Source of the DNA: CAMEON01 sp963643175
Lineage (GTDB): Bacteria; Bacillota; Clostridia; Oscillospirales; CAG-272
Length of the DNA: 64,000 bases
Assembly (NCBI GenBank): GCA_963643175.1
Contig: CAVIJF010000003.1
Coordinates: 47,289-111,288 of the forward strand
Reading direction: 5' to 3'
Shown: positions 41,815 through 48,529 of the stretch, piece by piece
Layout: each line of letters opens with the position of its first letter
Position numbering within the stretch: position 1 is the stretch's first letter
Program-made: the position numbers and the translations under genes
Notes under the pieces: model-generated
Databases searched by the model: none
What the model saw: only the letters and a program-made list of their open reading frames with translations
What the model was told of the DNA's origin: nothing

Positions 41815-42495
41815 ATGAAGAAGATTATCAGGGATACGGTTATCCTGACGCTTATCACACTGATTTCCGGGCTTGCACTGGCGACGGTTTACCAGATAAC
41901 CCTGCAGCCGATTGCGCGGGCGGAGGCTGCCGCCGAGCTGGAGGCATACGAGGGCGTTTTCCCGGAGGCTGCCTTTGAATCGGTTGCGCCCGCTTCCTTT
42001 GACCCCGCAGCCGCCGGTGTGGCGGACGGGGAGGGCGTTGCCGTGGAGGCGGTCGCCGTCGCCCGACGGGACGGGCAGACCGTCGGCTTTGCGCTCAAGG
42101 TCACATNNNNNNNNNNGTTCGTGGCGGATTCCCTGTATGGCGGCGAGACGGATTCCGTCGGCTATGCGCTCAAGGTCACATCGCCCAACGGCTACGGCGG
42201 CGCCGTAACGGTTGCGGTCGGCGTGGCGGCGGACGGAAGCCTGACCGGCATTTCCGTCATCAGCCAGAGCGAGACAGCCGGACTGGGTGCCAAATGTGCC
42301 TCGGCTGACTTTACCGACCAGTTCAGGGGTATCGCGGGCGGCACGGTTGCCTTTACCAAGACAGGCAAATCGGCGCCGAACGAGATAGACGCGCTGAGCG
42401 GCGCCACGGTCACGACCCGTGCCGTTACCGCTGCCGTCAATACCGGGCTTGCCTACGCCCGGACGAATCTGCTGAAGGGAGGCGGGACTGCATGA
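41815..42495 (+). CDS. rnfG: Rnf complex subunit G, interrupted by an assembly gap
   Basis: RnfG is a single-pass subunit with covalent FMN facing outside. The 226-residue frame (including four unknown codons) has an N-terminal membrane segment, GYGGAVTVAVGV, SQSETAGLGAKC and the flavinylation motif LSGATVTT near the C-terminus. Ten N (42107-42116) split the gene, and a 25-nt near-repeat flanks the gap, so the true sequence around residue 100 is uncertain. ATG 41815 has GGGAG upstream; a GTG at 41806 overlaps the rnfD stop. Confidence 0.93.
   Translation: MKKIIRDTVILTLITLISGLALATVYQITLQPIARAEAAAELEAYEGVFPEAAFESVAPASFDPAAAGVADGEGVAVEAVAVARRDGQTVGFALKVTXXXXFVADSLYGGETDSVGYALKVTSPNGYGGAVTVAVGVAADGSLTGISVISQSETAGLGAKCASADFTDQFRGIAGGTVAFTKTGKSAPNEIDALSGATVTTRAVTAAVNTGLAYARTNLLKGGGTA
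42107..42116. other. Assembly gap (10 N)
   Basis: Ten unknown bases inside rnfG. They are flanked by GTCGGCTWTGCGCTCAAGG-type copies (42082-42106 and 42157-42181) that differ at one of 25 bases, which suggests a scaffold join or collapsed duplication. Confidence 1.
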
Positions 42496-43325
42496 AACTG
42501 CCGAAACTCAGACCGGATACGCCGCTGGAGCGGCTGTGGAACGGCATCATCCGGGAGAATCCGACCTTCGTCCTCATGTTGGGGATGTGCCCGACGCTGG
42601 CGGTCACGACAGAGGCTGTCAACGGGTTGGGAATGGGGCTGTCCACCGCCGCCGTGCTGATTCTGTCCAACATGATGATTTCGTGCCTGCGGCGCGTCAT
42701 TCCGGACGGGGTGCGGATGCCCGCCTACATTGTCATCGTCGCGTCCTTTGTCACGGTGGTGGAGCTGCTCATGCACGCCTTCGTCACCGGACTGTACGAG
42801 GCGTTGGGTATCTATATCCCACTTATCGTGGTCAACTGCATCATTCTGGGGCGTGCCGAGGCGTATGCCTCCAAGCACGGCGTGCTGGCGTCCGCCTTTG
42901 ACGGGCTGGGCATGGGACTGGGCTTTACCGTCGCGTTGACGCTGATTGGGCTGGTCCGGGAACTGCTCGGTGCGGGCACCGCCTTCGGCGTGCAGGTTAT
43001 GCCGGACGGCTATACGCCGATTTCCATTTTCATCCTTGCGCCGGGTGCCTTCTTTGTGCTGGCGGGGCTGACTGCCCTGCAGAACAGACTGCACGCACCC
43101 AGTGCGACCAACCGTCCCGGCGCGGAGCTTGCCTGCGGCGGAAACTGCGCCCGGTGCACCGGCTCCTGCGGTGCCGCCAACCACGAGACCGTGACCGCCG
43201 ACCGCGCAGAGCGAGAGGCAAGACAGGCGGCAGAGAAAGCCGCCGGACGGGCGACAGCCACCCGGGCGTCCGGGGGCGCCGCAACCGCCGACTCCGGTTC
43301 CGACCGAAAGGGGGATAACGCATGA
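42492..43325 (+). CDS. rnfE: Rnf complex subunit E with Cys-rich tail
   Basis: RnfE is one of two paralogous membrane subunits (with RnfA) that hold an intramembrane Fe-S centre. The 277-residue protein has six membrane segments, with cysteines in MLGMCPTLAV and LIVVNCIILGRAEAYAS. A hydrophilic tail of about 70 residues carries CGGNCARCTGSC (four cysteines) and then an Arg/Ala-rich stretch. The tail is not part of the E. coli-type RsxE core. It overlaps rnfG and rnfA by ATGA. Confidence 0.96.
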   Translation: MKLPKLRPDTPLERLWNGIIRENPTFVLMLGMCPTLAVTTEAVNGLGMGLSTAAVLILSNMMISCLRRVIPDGVRMPAYIVIVASFVTVVELLMHAFVTGLYEALGIYIPLIVVNCIILGRAEAYASKHGVLASAFDGLGMGLGFTVALTLIGLVRELLGAGTAFGVQVMPDGYTPISIFILAPGAFFVLAGLTALQNRLHAPSATNRPGAELACGGNCARCTGSCGAANHETVTADRAEREARQAAEKAAGRATATRASGGAATADSGSDRKGDNA

Positions 43326-43906
43326 GTGCTTTTTCCACCATTCTGCTGACGCTGGTGACGACCATGCTCATCAACAACGTGGTGCTGTCACAGTTCATGG
43401 GGCTGTGTCCCTTCCTCGGTGTGTCCAAGCAGATAAAGACCGCGCTCGGTATGGGAGCGGCAGTCATCTTTGTCATTACGGTATCCTCGGCGGCTACGGC
43501 GGTGCTGTACCGGTATGTGCTGCTCCGCCATAACCTGACCTACCTCAACACCATTGTGTTCATCGTGGTCATTGCGGCGCTGGTGCAGTTCGTCGAGATG
43601 ATTCTGCGCAAATTCAGCCCTGCCCTGTACCGGGCGTTGGGCGTATACCTGCCGCTTATCACTACCAACTGCGCCGTATTGGGCGTGGCGCTGACCAATG
43701 TCCAGCAGGACGCCTCGATCGGTATGAGTATCCTCAACGGCTTCGGCACGGCAGCCGGCTTTGCCCTGTCCATCCTCCTGCTTGCAGGCATACGGGAAAA
43801 GACCGCGCACAATCCGGTGCCCAAGGCGTTCCGGGGAATGCCCATCACGCTCCTGACAGCGGGGCTGATGGCAATCGCGTTCTTCGGCTTCAAGTCGTTG
43901 GTGTAA
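43322..43906 (+). CDS. rnfA: Rnf complex subunit A
   Basis: RnfA, a 194-residue membrane protein with six segments, pairs with RnfE to form the core electron/ion path. Conserved cysteines lie in FMGLCPFLGVS and LITTNCAVLGVAL, positioned to hold the shared membrane Fe-S cluster. The start overlaps rnfE by ATGA and follows AAAGGGGG. Length is typical of the family. Confidence 0.97.
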   Translation: MSAFSTILLTLVTTMLINNVVLSQFMGLCPFLGVSKQIKTALGMGAAVIFVITVSSAATAVLYRYVLLRHNLTYLNTIVFIVVIAALVQFVEMILRKFSPALYRALGVYLPLITTNCAVLGVALTNVQQDASIGMSILNGFGTAAGFALSILLLAGIREKTAHNPVPKAFRGMPITLLTAGLMAIAFFGFKSLV

Positions 43907-43918
43907 GGGGGAATACCT

Positions 43919-44755
43919 ATGAGTCAGGAACAGATTATTGCCATTCTGATAGCCTCCGGACTGGTTGCCGGGGTCGGAATTATCGTGGGTATTTTCCTCG
44001 GCGTGTCTGGCAGGGCGCTTGCGGTTCCGTCCGATGAGCGGCAGGCGGCGGTGCGTGCCTGCCTGCCGGGCAACAACTGCGGCGGGTGCGGCTACTCCGG
44101 CTGTGACGGACTGGCAAAGGCGATTGCTGATGGCGACGCGCCGGTGAATGCCTGTCCCGTGGGCGGCGATGCCGTTGCCGGGCAGATTGCCGAGGCACTG
44201 GGTGTGGAAAAGGCGGAATCGGTGCGCATGGTCGCCTTTGTCCGGTGCTCCGGTTCCTGTGACAAGACAAAATTCATCTACGAGTATTTCGGCGACAGCG
44301 ACTGCCATCGGGTGGCGCTGGCGCCGGGGCGGGGCAGCAAGGCGTGCGCCTACGGCTGTACCGGGCTGGGTTCCTGCGTCCGCGCCTGTGAGTATGAGGC
44401 AATCCGCATAGTCAACGGGCGGGCGGAGGTCATCCCGGACAAGTGCCGCGCCTGCGGCAGGTGCATCCGCGTCTGTCCGAACAATCTGATAGAGCTGATT
44501 CCCGCCGACGCTGCCTGCGCCGTCCGGTGCTTCTCGCAGGATAAGGGCAAGCGCGTGCGGGATGTGTGCACCGCCGGATGCATCGGGTGCGGGCTGTGCG
44601 CCCGGGTTTGCCCGACCGGTGCCGTGACTGTGAAGGATAACATCGCGCATATAGACCAGAGCCTTTGTACGGGATGCGGGGCGTGCGCGGCAAAATGCCC
44701 CGCCAAGGTCATCATCGACCCGCGAGGGGAGACCCGGGACGCGGCGTCGTTCTGA
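43919..44755 (+). CDS. rnfB: Rnf complex subunit B
   Basis: RnfB accepts electrons from ferredoxin. The 278-residue protein has an N-terminal membrane anchor (residues 6-28), a four-Cys Fe-S domain (NNCGGCGYSGCDGL ... NACPVGG), and ferredoxin-like cluster motifs: CTGLGSCVRACEYEAI, CRACGRCIRVCP, CIGCGLCARVCP and CTGCGACAAKCP. The gene ends rnfCDGEAB and is followed 31 nt later by apbE. Confidence 0.97.
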   Translation: MSQEQIIAILIASGLVAGVGIIVGIFLGVSGRALAVPSDERQAAVRACLPGNNCGGCGYSGCDGLAKAIADGDAPVNACPVGGDAVAGQIAEALGVEKAESVRMVAFVRCSGSCDKTKFIYEYFGDSDCHRVALAPGRGSKACAYGCTGLGSCVRACEYEAIRIVNGRAEVIPDKCRACGRCIRVCPNNLIELIPADAACAVRCFSQDKGKRVRDVCTAGCIGCGLCARVCPTGAVTVKDNIAHIDQSLCTGCGACAAKCPAKVIIDPRGETRDAASF

Positions 44756-44786
44756 CTGAAACGCAATGTGCGGGGAGGTATGGGGT

Positions 44787-45911
44787 ATGAGGTACGCAGG
44801 AAACAGAGTCCGTTCCGTTGCCGGGGTACTGCTTGCCGCCCTGCTGATTCTGCAGGCGGGGCTGTCCGGGTGCGATTTCTCCGCGTCGGCGCTGTACACC
44901 GCCACCTATATGGACGTGTTCGACACGGTGCTGACGCTTCGCATTGCCGCGCCGTCCCGCACGGCGGCGGACGGCGCGGCGGAGGCGGTGCACGCGCGGA
45001 TGCTGGAACTGCACCGCCTGTTTGATATTTATCACGACTGGACGGGAATGAACAATCTCCGGACGGTCAATGACCACGCCGGGGACGGGAAACCGGTTCC
45101 GGTGTCGGAGGACATCCTGCGCCTGCTGGCGCTGGGGCGCATGGCGTATGACTTTTCCGGCGGGCAGGTCAATATTTTCATGGGCTCCGTCCTGTCGCTG
45201 TGGCACACTGCCCGCGAGACCGAGACGCTTCCGGACGCCGCCACGCTGGAGCGTGCCGCTCTGCACACCGCGCCGGAGAACCTGCTGACCGACGAGGTTG
45301 CCGGGACAGTCCGCCTGACCGATCCGGACGCCCGGCTGGACGTCGGCGCGATAGCCAAGGGCTACGCCGCCGCCTGCGCCGCAGATATTCTGCGGGGGCG
45401 CGTGGAGTCCGGGGAGCTGACGGGGGTACTGATGGAGCTGGGCGGGCAGGTGCTGGCGCTGGGAACCAGACCGGACGGCTCGGCATGGACGGTCGGCGTG
45501 CGCGACCCCCGACCGGACGACGGCATCCTGCGCGACCCGCCGGTCGGCGAAAGTCTGGCAACCTGCGCGGTCCGGGACATGAATGCCGTGACCAGCGGCA
45601 CCGATCAGCGCGGATTTTCCACGGCGGACGGCGTCCGCTACCACCATATCATAGACCCGCAGACGCTGTACCCCGGCACGCGGTACCTGTCGGTTACGGT
45701 GTTCGTGCCGGATTATGCCGTCTGCCTTTTCGGGGGCACGGCAGTGGTGGCGACGGCAATCGCCGATGCCCTGAGCACCGCGCTGTTTCTCCTGTCGCAG
45801 GAGGAGGGCAGGGAGCTGCTTGCCCGCGTGCCCGGCTCCTTTGCGCTGTGGGTGACGGCGGACGGGGAAATCATCAAATCCGACGGCTGGGAAAACAGTA
45901 TGCCGTCCTGA
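44787..45911 (+). CDS. apbE: FAD:protein FMN transferase, lipoprotein type
   Basis: ApbE transfers FMN from FAD to Thr residues, here almost certainly of RnfD and RnfG. The 374-residue protein has a signal sequence with lipobox LSGC (Cys near 29), then the ApbE core with YMDVFDTVLTLRI, DVGAIAKGYAAACAAD (about 182), AVTSGTDQRGF and HHIIDPQTLYPG. GGGGAGG lies 8 nt before ATG 44787. Its place right after rnfB supports the role. Confidence 0.96.
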   Translation: MRYAGNRVRSVAGVLLAALLILQAGLSGCDFSASALYTATYMDVFDTVLTLRIAAPSRTAADGAAEAVHARMLELHRLFDIYHDWTGMNNLRTVNDHAGDGKPVPVSEDILRLLALGRMAYDFSGGQVNIFMGSVLSLWHTARETETLPDAATLERAALHTAPENLLTDEVAGTVRLTDPDARLDVGAIAKGYAAACAADILRGRVESGELTGVLMELGGQVLALGTRPDGSAWTVGVRDPRPDDGILRDPPVGESLATCAVRDMNAVTSGTDQRGFSTADGVRYHHIIDPQTLYPGTRYLSVTVFVPDYAVCLFGGTAVVATAIADALSTALFLLSQEEGRELLARVPGSFALWVTADGEIIKSDGWENSMPS

Positions 45912-45927
45912 CGGAGGGAGCGCAGCC

Positions 45928-46344
45928 ATGACCGATTCCGGCAAAGCACCTGAAACCGGGCGCCGCACCGTCCGACCCCGGTTGGGGGATATTCTGTTGG
46001 CGGCAGGCATCCTGCTGGCGGCGGGGGTGCTGTTTCTTGTTCTGCACACCGGCAGCCCGACCGGAACCGAGGCGGTTGTCATGCAGGACGGGCGGGAACT
46101 GCGGCGCTTTCCGCTGAGCGGGGAGGACGCGGTGTACCGCGTGACCACCGGCTATGGCACGTACCGGATTGAGGTCCGCGGCGGTGCGGTATCGGTGACG
46201 GAGGCACCCTGCCCGGATCAGATATGCGTGCACCATGCCCCGACCGCGACCGCCGGAGACAGCATCATCTGCCTGCCCGGCAGGCTGACCATTACGATCG
46301 CGGACGGGCACGGCGGACAGCTGACGGCGGAGGCGAGCACATGA
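45928..46344 (+). CDS. NusG-domain-II membrane protein of the Rnf/ApbE module
   Basis: A 138-residue protein with one N-terminal membrane segment (about residues 21-41) and an extracytoplasmic NusG domain II-like fold, with the conserved CPDQICVHH and DSIICLPGRLTITI segments. Such proteins regularly sit beside apbE and Rnf genes in Clostridia; their role is unknown but they may help assemble or protect the flavinylated complex. It overlaps the next gene by ATGA. Confidence 0.88.
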   Translation: MTDSGKAPETGRRTVRPRLGDILLAAGILLAAGVLFLVLHTGSPTGTEAVVMQDGRELRRFPLSGEDAVYRVTTGYGTYRIEVRGGAVSVTEAPCPDQICVHHAPTATAGDSIICLPGRLTITIADGHGGQLTAEAST

Positions 46345-46868
46345 GGCGCGGCGCACCGGGGAAGCATTCCCCCCGCCGCACGGCGGCGCTGACGCGTCTC
46401 GGAATGCTGACCGCCGCCGCCTTTGTCCTGTCGTGGCTGGAACTGCTGATTCCGCTGCCAGTGAAGATGCCCGGCGTCAAGCTGGGGCTGTGCCATATTG
46501 CGGTGCTGTTTGCACTGTACCGGCTGGGATGGCGGGAGGCGGCGTTCGTGTCGCTGATCCGGGCGCTGCTGGCGGCGCTGCTGTTCGGGAGCCTGCCGAC
46601 GTTGGCGTTCAGTCTGTGCGGCGGGGCACTCAGCCTTGCCGCCATGCTGCTGCTCCGCCGGACGGGGCGGTTTTCGGTGCTCGGCGTAAGCATGGCGGGC
46701 GCCGTCTGCCACAACCTCGGACAGCTTGCCTGTGCCGCACTGCTGACCGGGACGGCGGGGCTGGGTTGGTACCTGCCCGTCCTGCTTGTCACCGGATGCG
46801 TCACGGGCGCGGCAGTCGGCGGTGCGGCTGCCCTGACCGTGGCGGTGCTGAAGCCGCCACGGGGGTAG
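46341..46868 (+). CDS. Gx-transporter family membrane protein (HepS-I like)
   Basis: A 175-residue integral membrane protein with about five segments, matching the family annotated both as 'Gx transporter' and 'heptaprenyl diphosphate synthase component I' (GVKLGLCHIAVLFALYRLG, HNLGQLACAALLTG). It overlaps the NusG-II gene by ATGA and ends the Rnf-apbE-NusGII-Gx gene string. Real substrate unknown; flavin or quinone-precursor transport are open possibilities from context only. Confidence 0.88.
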   Translation: MRRGAPGKHSPRRTAALTRLGMLTAAAFVLSWLELLIPLPVKMPGVKLGLCHIAVLFALYRLGWREAAFVSLIRALLAALLFGSLPTLAFSLCGGALSLAAMLLLRRTGRFSVLGVSMAGAVCHNLGQLACAALLTGTAGLGWYLPVLLVTGCVTGAAVGGAAALTVAVLKPPRG

Positions 46869-46909
46869 GCGGCGCATCCGCACGGGTCCCGCGTTGTATG
46901 GGGCAGGAA

Positions 46910-47769
46910 CTATGTCTTTTTGCAGTCCCGCAGTCTCGGCTTGACGCCCGAGCGGATGCATTCGGACGGCGTAATTCCGTAGCTTTTGCGGAACACGCGA
47001 TAAAAGGTGGAGTAATCGGCAAAGCCGCAGCGCAATGCCGCCTCCTCCGCCCGCAGTCCGCTCAGCATCAGGTCGCAGGCGCAGTCTACGCGCCGGTGCA
47101 GGAGATACTGCCAGACGGAAACGCCGAAGCGCTTCTGAAACAGGCTGTTGATGTAGACCGTGCTGTAATGGAACGTGTCGGTGATGGCGGAGAGATTTTC
47201 AATCTGTGCAAAATTCCGGTTGATATAGGCGCAGACCTGCTCCACCAGCTCCATGCTGTGGGACGGCTTCCGCCGGATGTCGCGCGGTGTGCCGGATGAC
47301 GGTGTACCGCGAACAGTATTTCCCGCAGAACCGGGTGCAGGTAGCAGAGGAACGCGGTGTGGACATCCCCTGCCGTGAGGGCACACATTCTGTGCATACA
47401 CTCCCGCAGGAAATCGGCGGAGCCGGGACCCAGCTGCCGGAGGCTCCGCATACCCTCCTCCCGGTTTTCAAACAGTGTCCGGATCTGTTCCCGTACTTCC
47501 GGCTCGTCCGGCAGGATTTCCTCCGTGAATTGCAGGAACAGGTAGGAGATGGGGGTTGCGTTGTCCGGCAGGAGGCGGTGTGCCTCATTGCGGCGCATGA
47601 GCAGGACGGTATCAGCTTCCGGTCGGTAGAGGCGTTCGGCGACCTGAAAGCCGCAGCTTCCGGACAGCAGGAGGAATATTTCATACGAGTCGTGCGTGTG
47701 CAACAGGTACTGGTTTGGGGTGGGGTGCTGATCCGTGTGCATATGGGCGCATATACCGGTTGCTTCCAT
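46910..47769 (-). pseudogene. AraC-family transcriptional regulator gene with a frameshift
   Basis: The first part (from ATG 47769, with AAGGCGG upstream) encodes an AraC-type cupin sensor domain (HTHDSYEIFLLLSGSCGF, VLLMRRNEAHRLLP). The C-terminal two-helix-turn-helix domain (YINRNFAQIENLSAI, VYINSLFQKRFGVS, AALRCGFADYSTFYRVFRK) is intact but in another frame. The shift lies near 47270-47300 in a CG-rich stretch; a one-base change would give one protein of about 285 residues. Either a recent pseudogene or a sequence error. Confidence 0.8.
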
Positions 47770-47813
47770 GGGAATACCGCCTTTCTTTATGGGTGTCGGG
47801 TTCATTGTCCACC

Positions 47814-47842
47814 ATTATACACTGCTTTTCGGATTTTTGCAA
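47814..47842 (-). promoter_or_regulatory. Promoter of the AraC gene overlapping a repeat element
   Basis: On the minus strand TTGCAA (47842-47837), a 17-nt spacer and TATAAT (47819-47814) form a fair promoter. The -35 hexamer is the last part of the palindromic repeat element at 47833-47887. Confidence 0.6.
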
Positions 47843-47887
47843 GGGGCGAAGCCCCTTGCATCCCCCGCGCTGCGTCGGGAGCGGCAT
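47833..47887 (-). repeat. Dispersed palindromic repeat, copy A
   Basis: Read on the minus strand, TGCCGCTCCCG, a GCG-rich spacer and the palindrome GCAAGGGGC/GCCCCTTGC plus AAAA match the copy at 51334-51387 at most positions. The palindrome lies at 47839-47860. It is a small non-coding repeat. Confidence 0.75.
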
Positions 47888-47914
47888 TGGTATACCGACT
47901 CTTATGGGGCATTG

Positions 47915-47946
47915 AAAAAGGGGAACCTGCCTGCAGGTTCCCCTTT
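47915..47946 (-). terminator. Rho-independent terminator after the sigma-like gene
   Basis: AAAGGGGAACCTGC (47917-47930) pairs with GCAGGTTCCCCTTT (47933-47946) around a 2-nt loop, and on the minus strand it ends in TTTTT. It lies 11 nt after the stop. Confidence 0.85.
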
Positions 47947-47956
47947 CCCGATGCGG

Positions 47957-48394
47957 TTATTCCGCCTCGTCCCCGGTATCCGTGCCCGGCATAAGCTGCC
48001 GCGCGACTGCCAGCACCTCGTCAGCCGATGCACCGTCGGTGGCGCACAGGTAGTAGCGGATTCCGTCAGATTCCCAGATGACCTGATAGGCACCGGGAGC
48101 GCCGACCGGTTTGGCGCAGTCGTCCAGCGATACAATCTGCCGGTGCGTCCGGTGCCGCAGCCTGTCCTTGCACAGATTCATGGCGGTCGCGGTCAGCCAT
48201 GCCTTCTCGTGATTCTCATCCTCAAAGCTGTACTGTCCGGTCAGAACCTTGACAAATACGTCCTCGGTGCAGTCCTCCGCATCGGCGGTGTTTCTCATGT
48301 AGGAGTAGCAGGTGCGGTATACCAGTTTGTAGTGCCGGGTGTAGAACGCCTCAAAGCCTTCGCCCGTACGCAGCAAAGATTCTGATTCAGGCAT
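47957..48394 (-). CDS. ECF sigma factor region 2 fused to a DUF4367-like tail, lacking region 4
   Basis: A 145-residue protein. Residues 1 to about 90 are a good ECF sigma region 2 (FYTRHYKLVYRTCYSYM, DAEDCTEDVFVKVL, EKAWLTATAMNLCKDRLR). Region 4, which binds the -35 box, is absent. The last ~50 residues (VIWESDGIRYYLCATDG, ADEVLAVARQL) look like the end of the DUF4367 domain found in the anti-sigma factor normally encoded next to such sigmas. An in-frame deletion between a sigma gene and its anti-sigma gene would make exactly this. AGAGGGATT precedes the ATG; promoter and terminator context look normal. Confidence 0.8.
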   Translation of the reverse strand: MPESESLLRTGEGFEAFYTRHYKLVYRTCYSYMRNTADAEDCTEDVFVKVLTGQYSFEDENHEKAWLTATAMNLCKDRLRHRTHRQIVSLDDCAKPVGAPGAYQVIWESDGIRYYLCATDGASADEVLAVARQLMPGTDTGDEAE

Positions 48395-48529
48395 GTCATA
48401 ATCCCTCTCATACAGTACAACGATCCGGGACGGCGTTTTGTCGGGATTTCCCGGAAAAATTTCCGGTGTTTTCCCGGCAGATACGCCACCCCGGTGGCAG
48501 GGTTCCGGGCGGACTGCGGTCTCCCGGCT

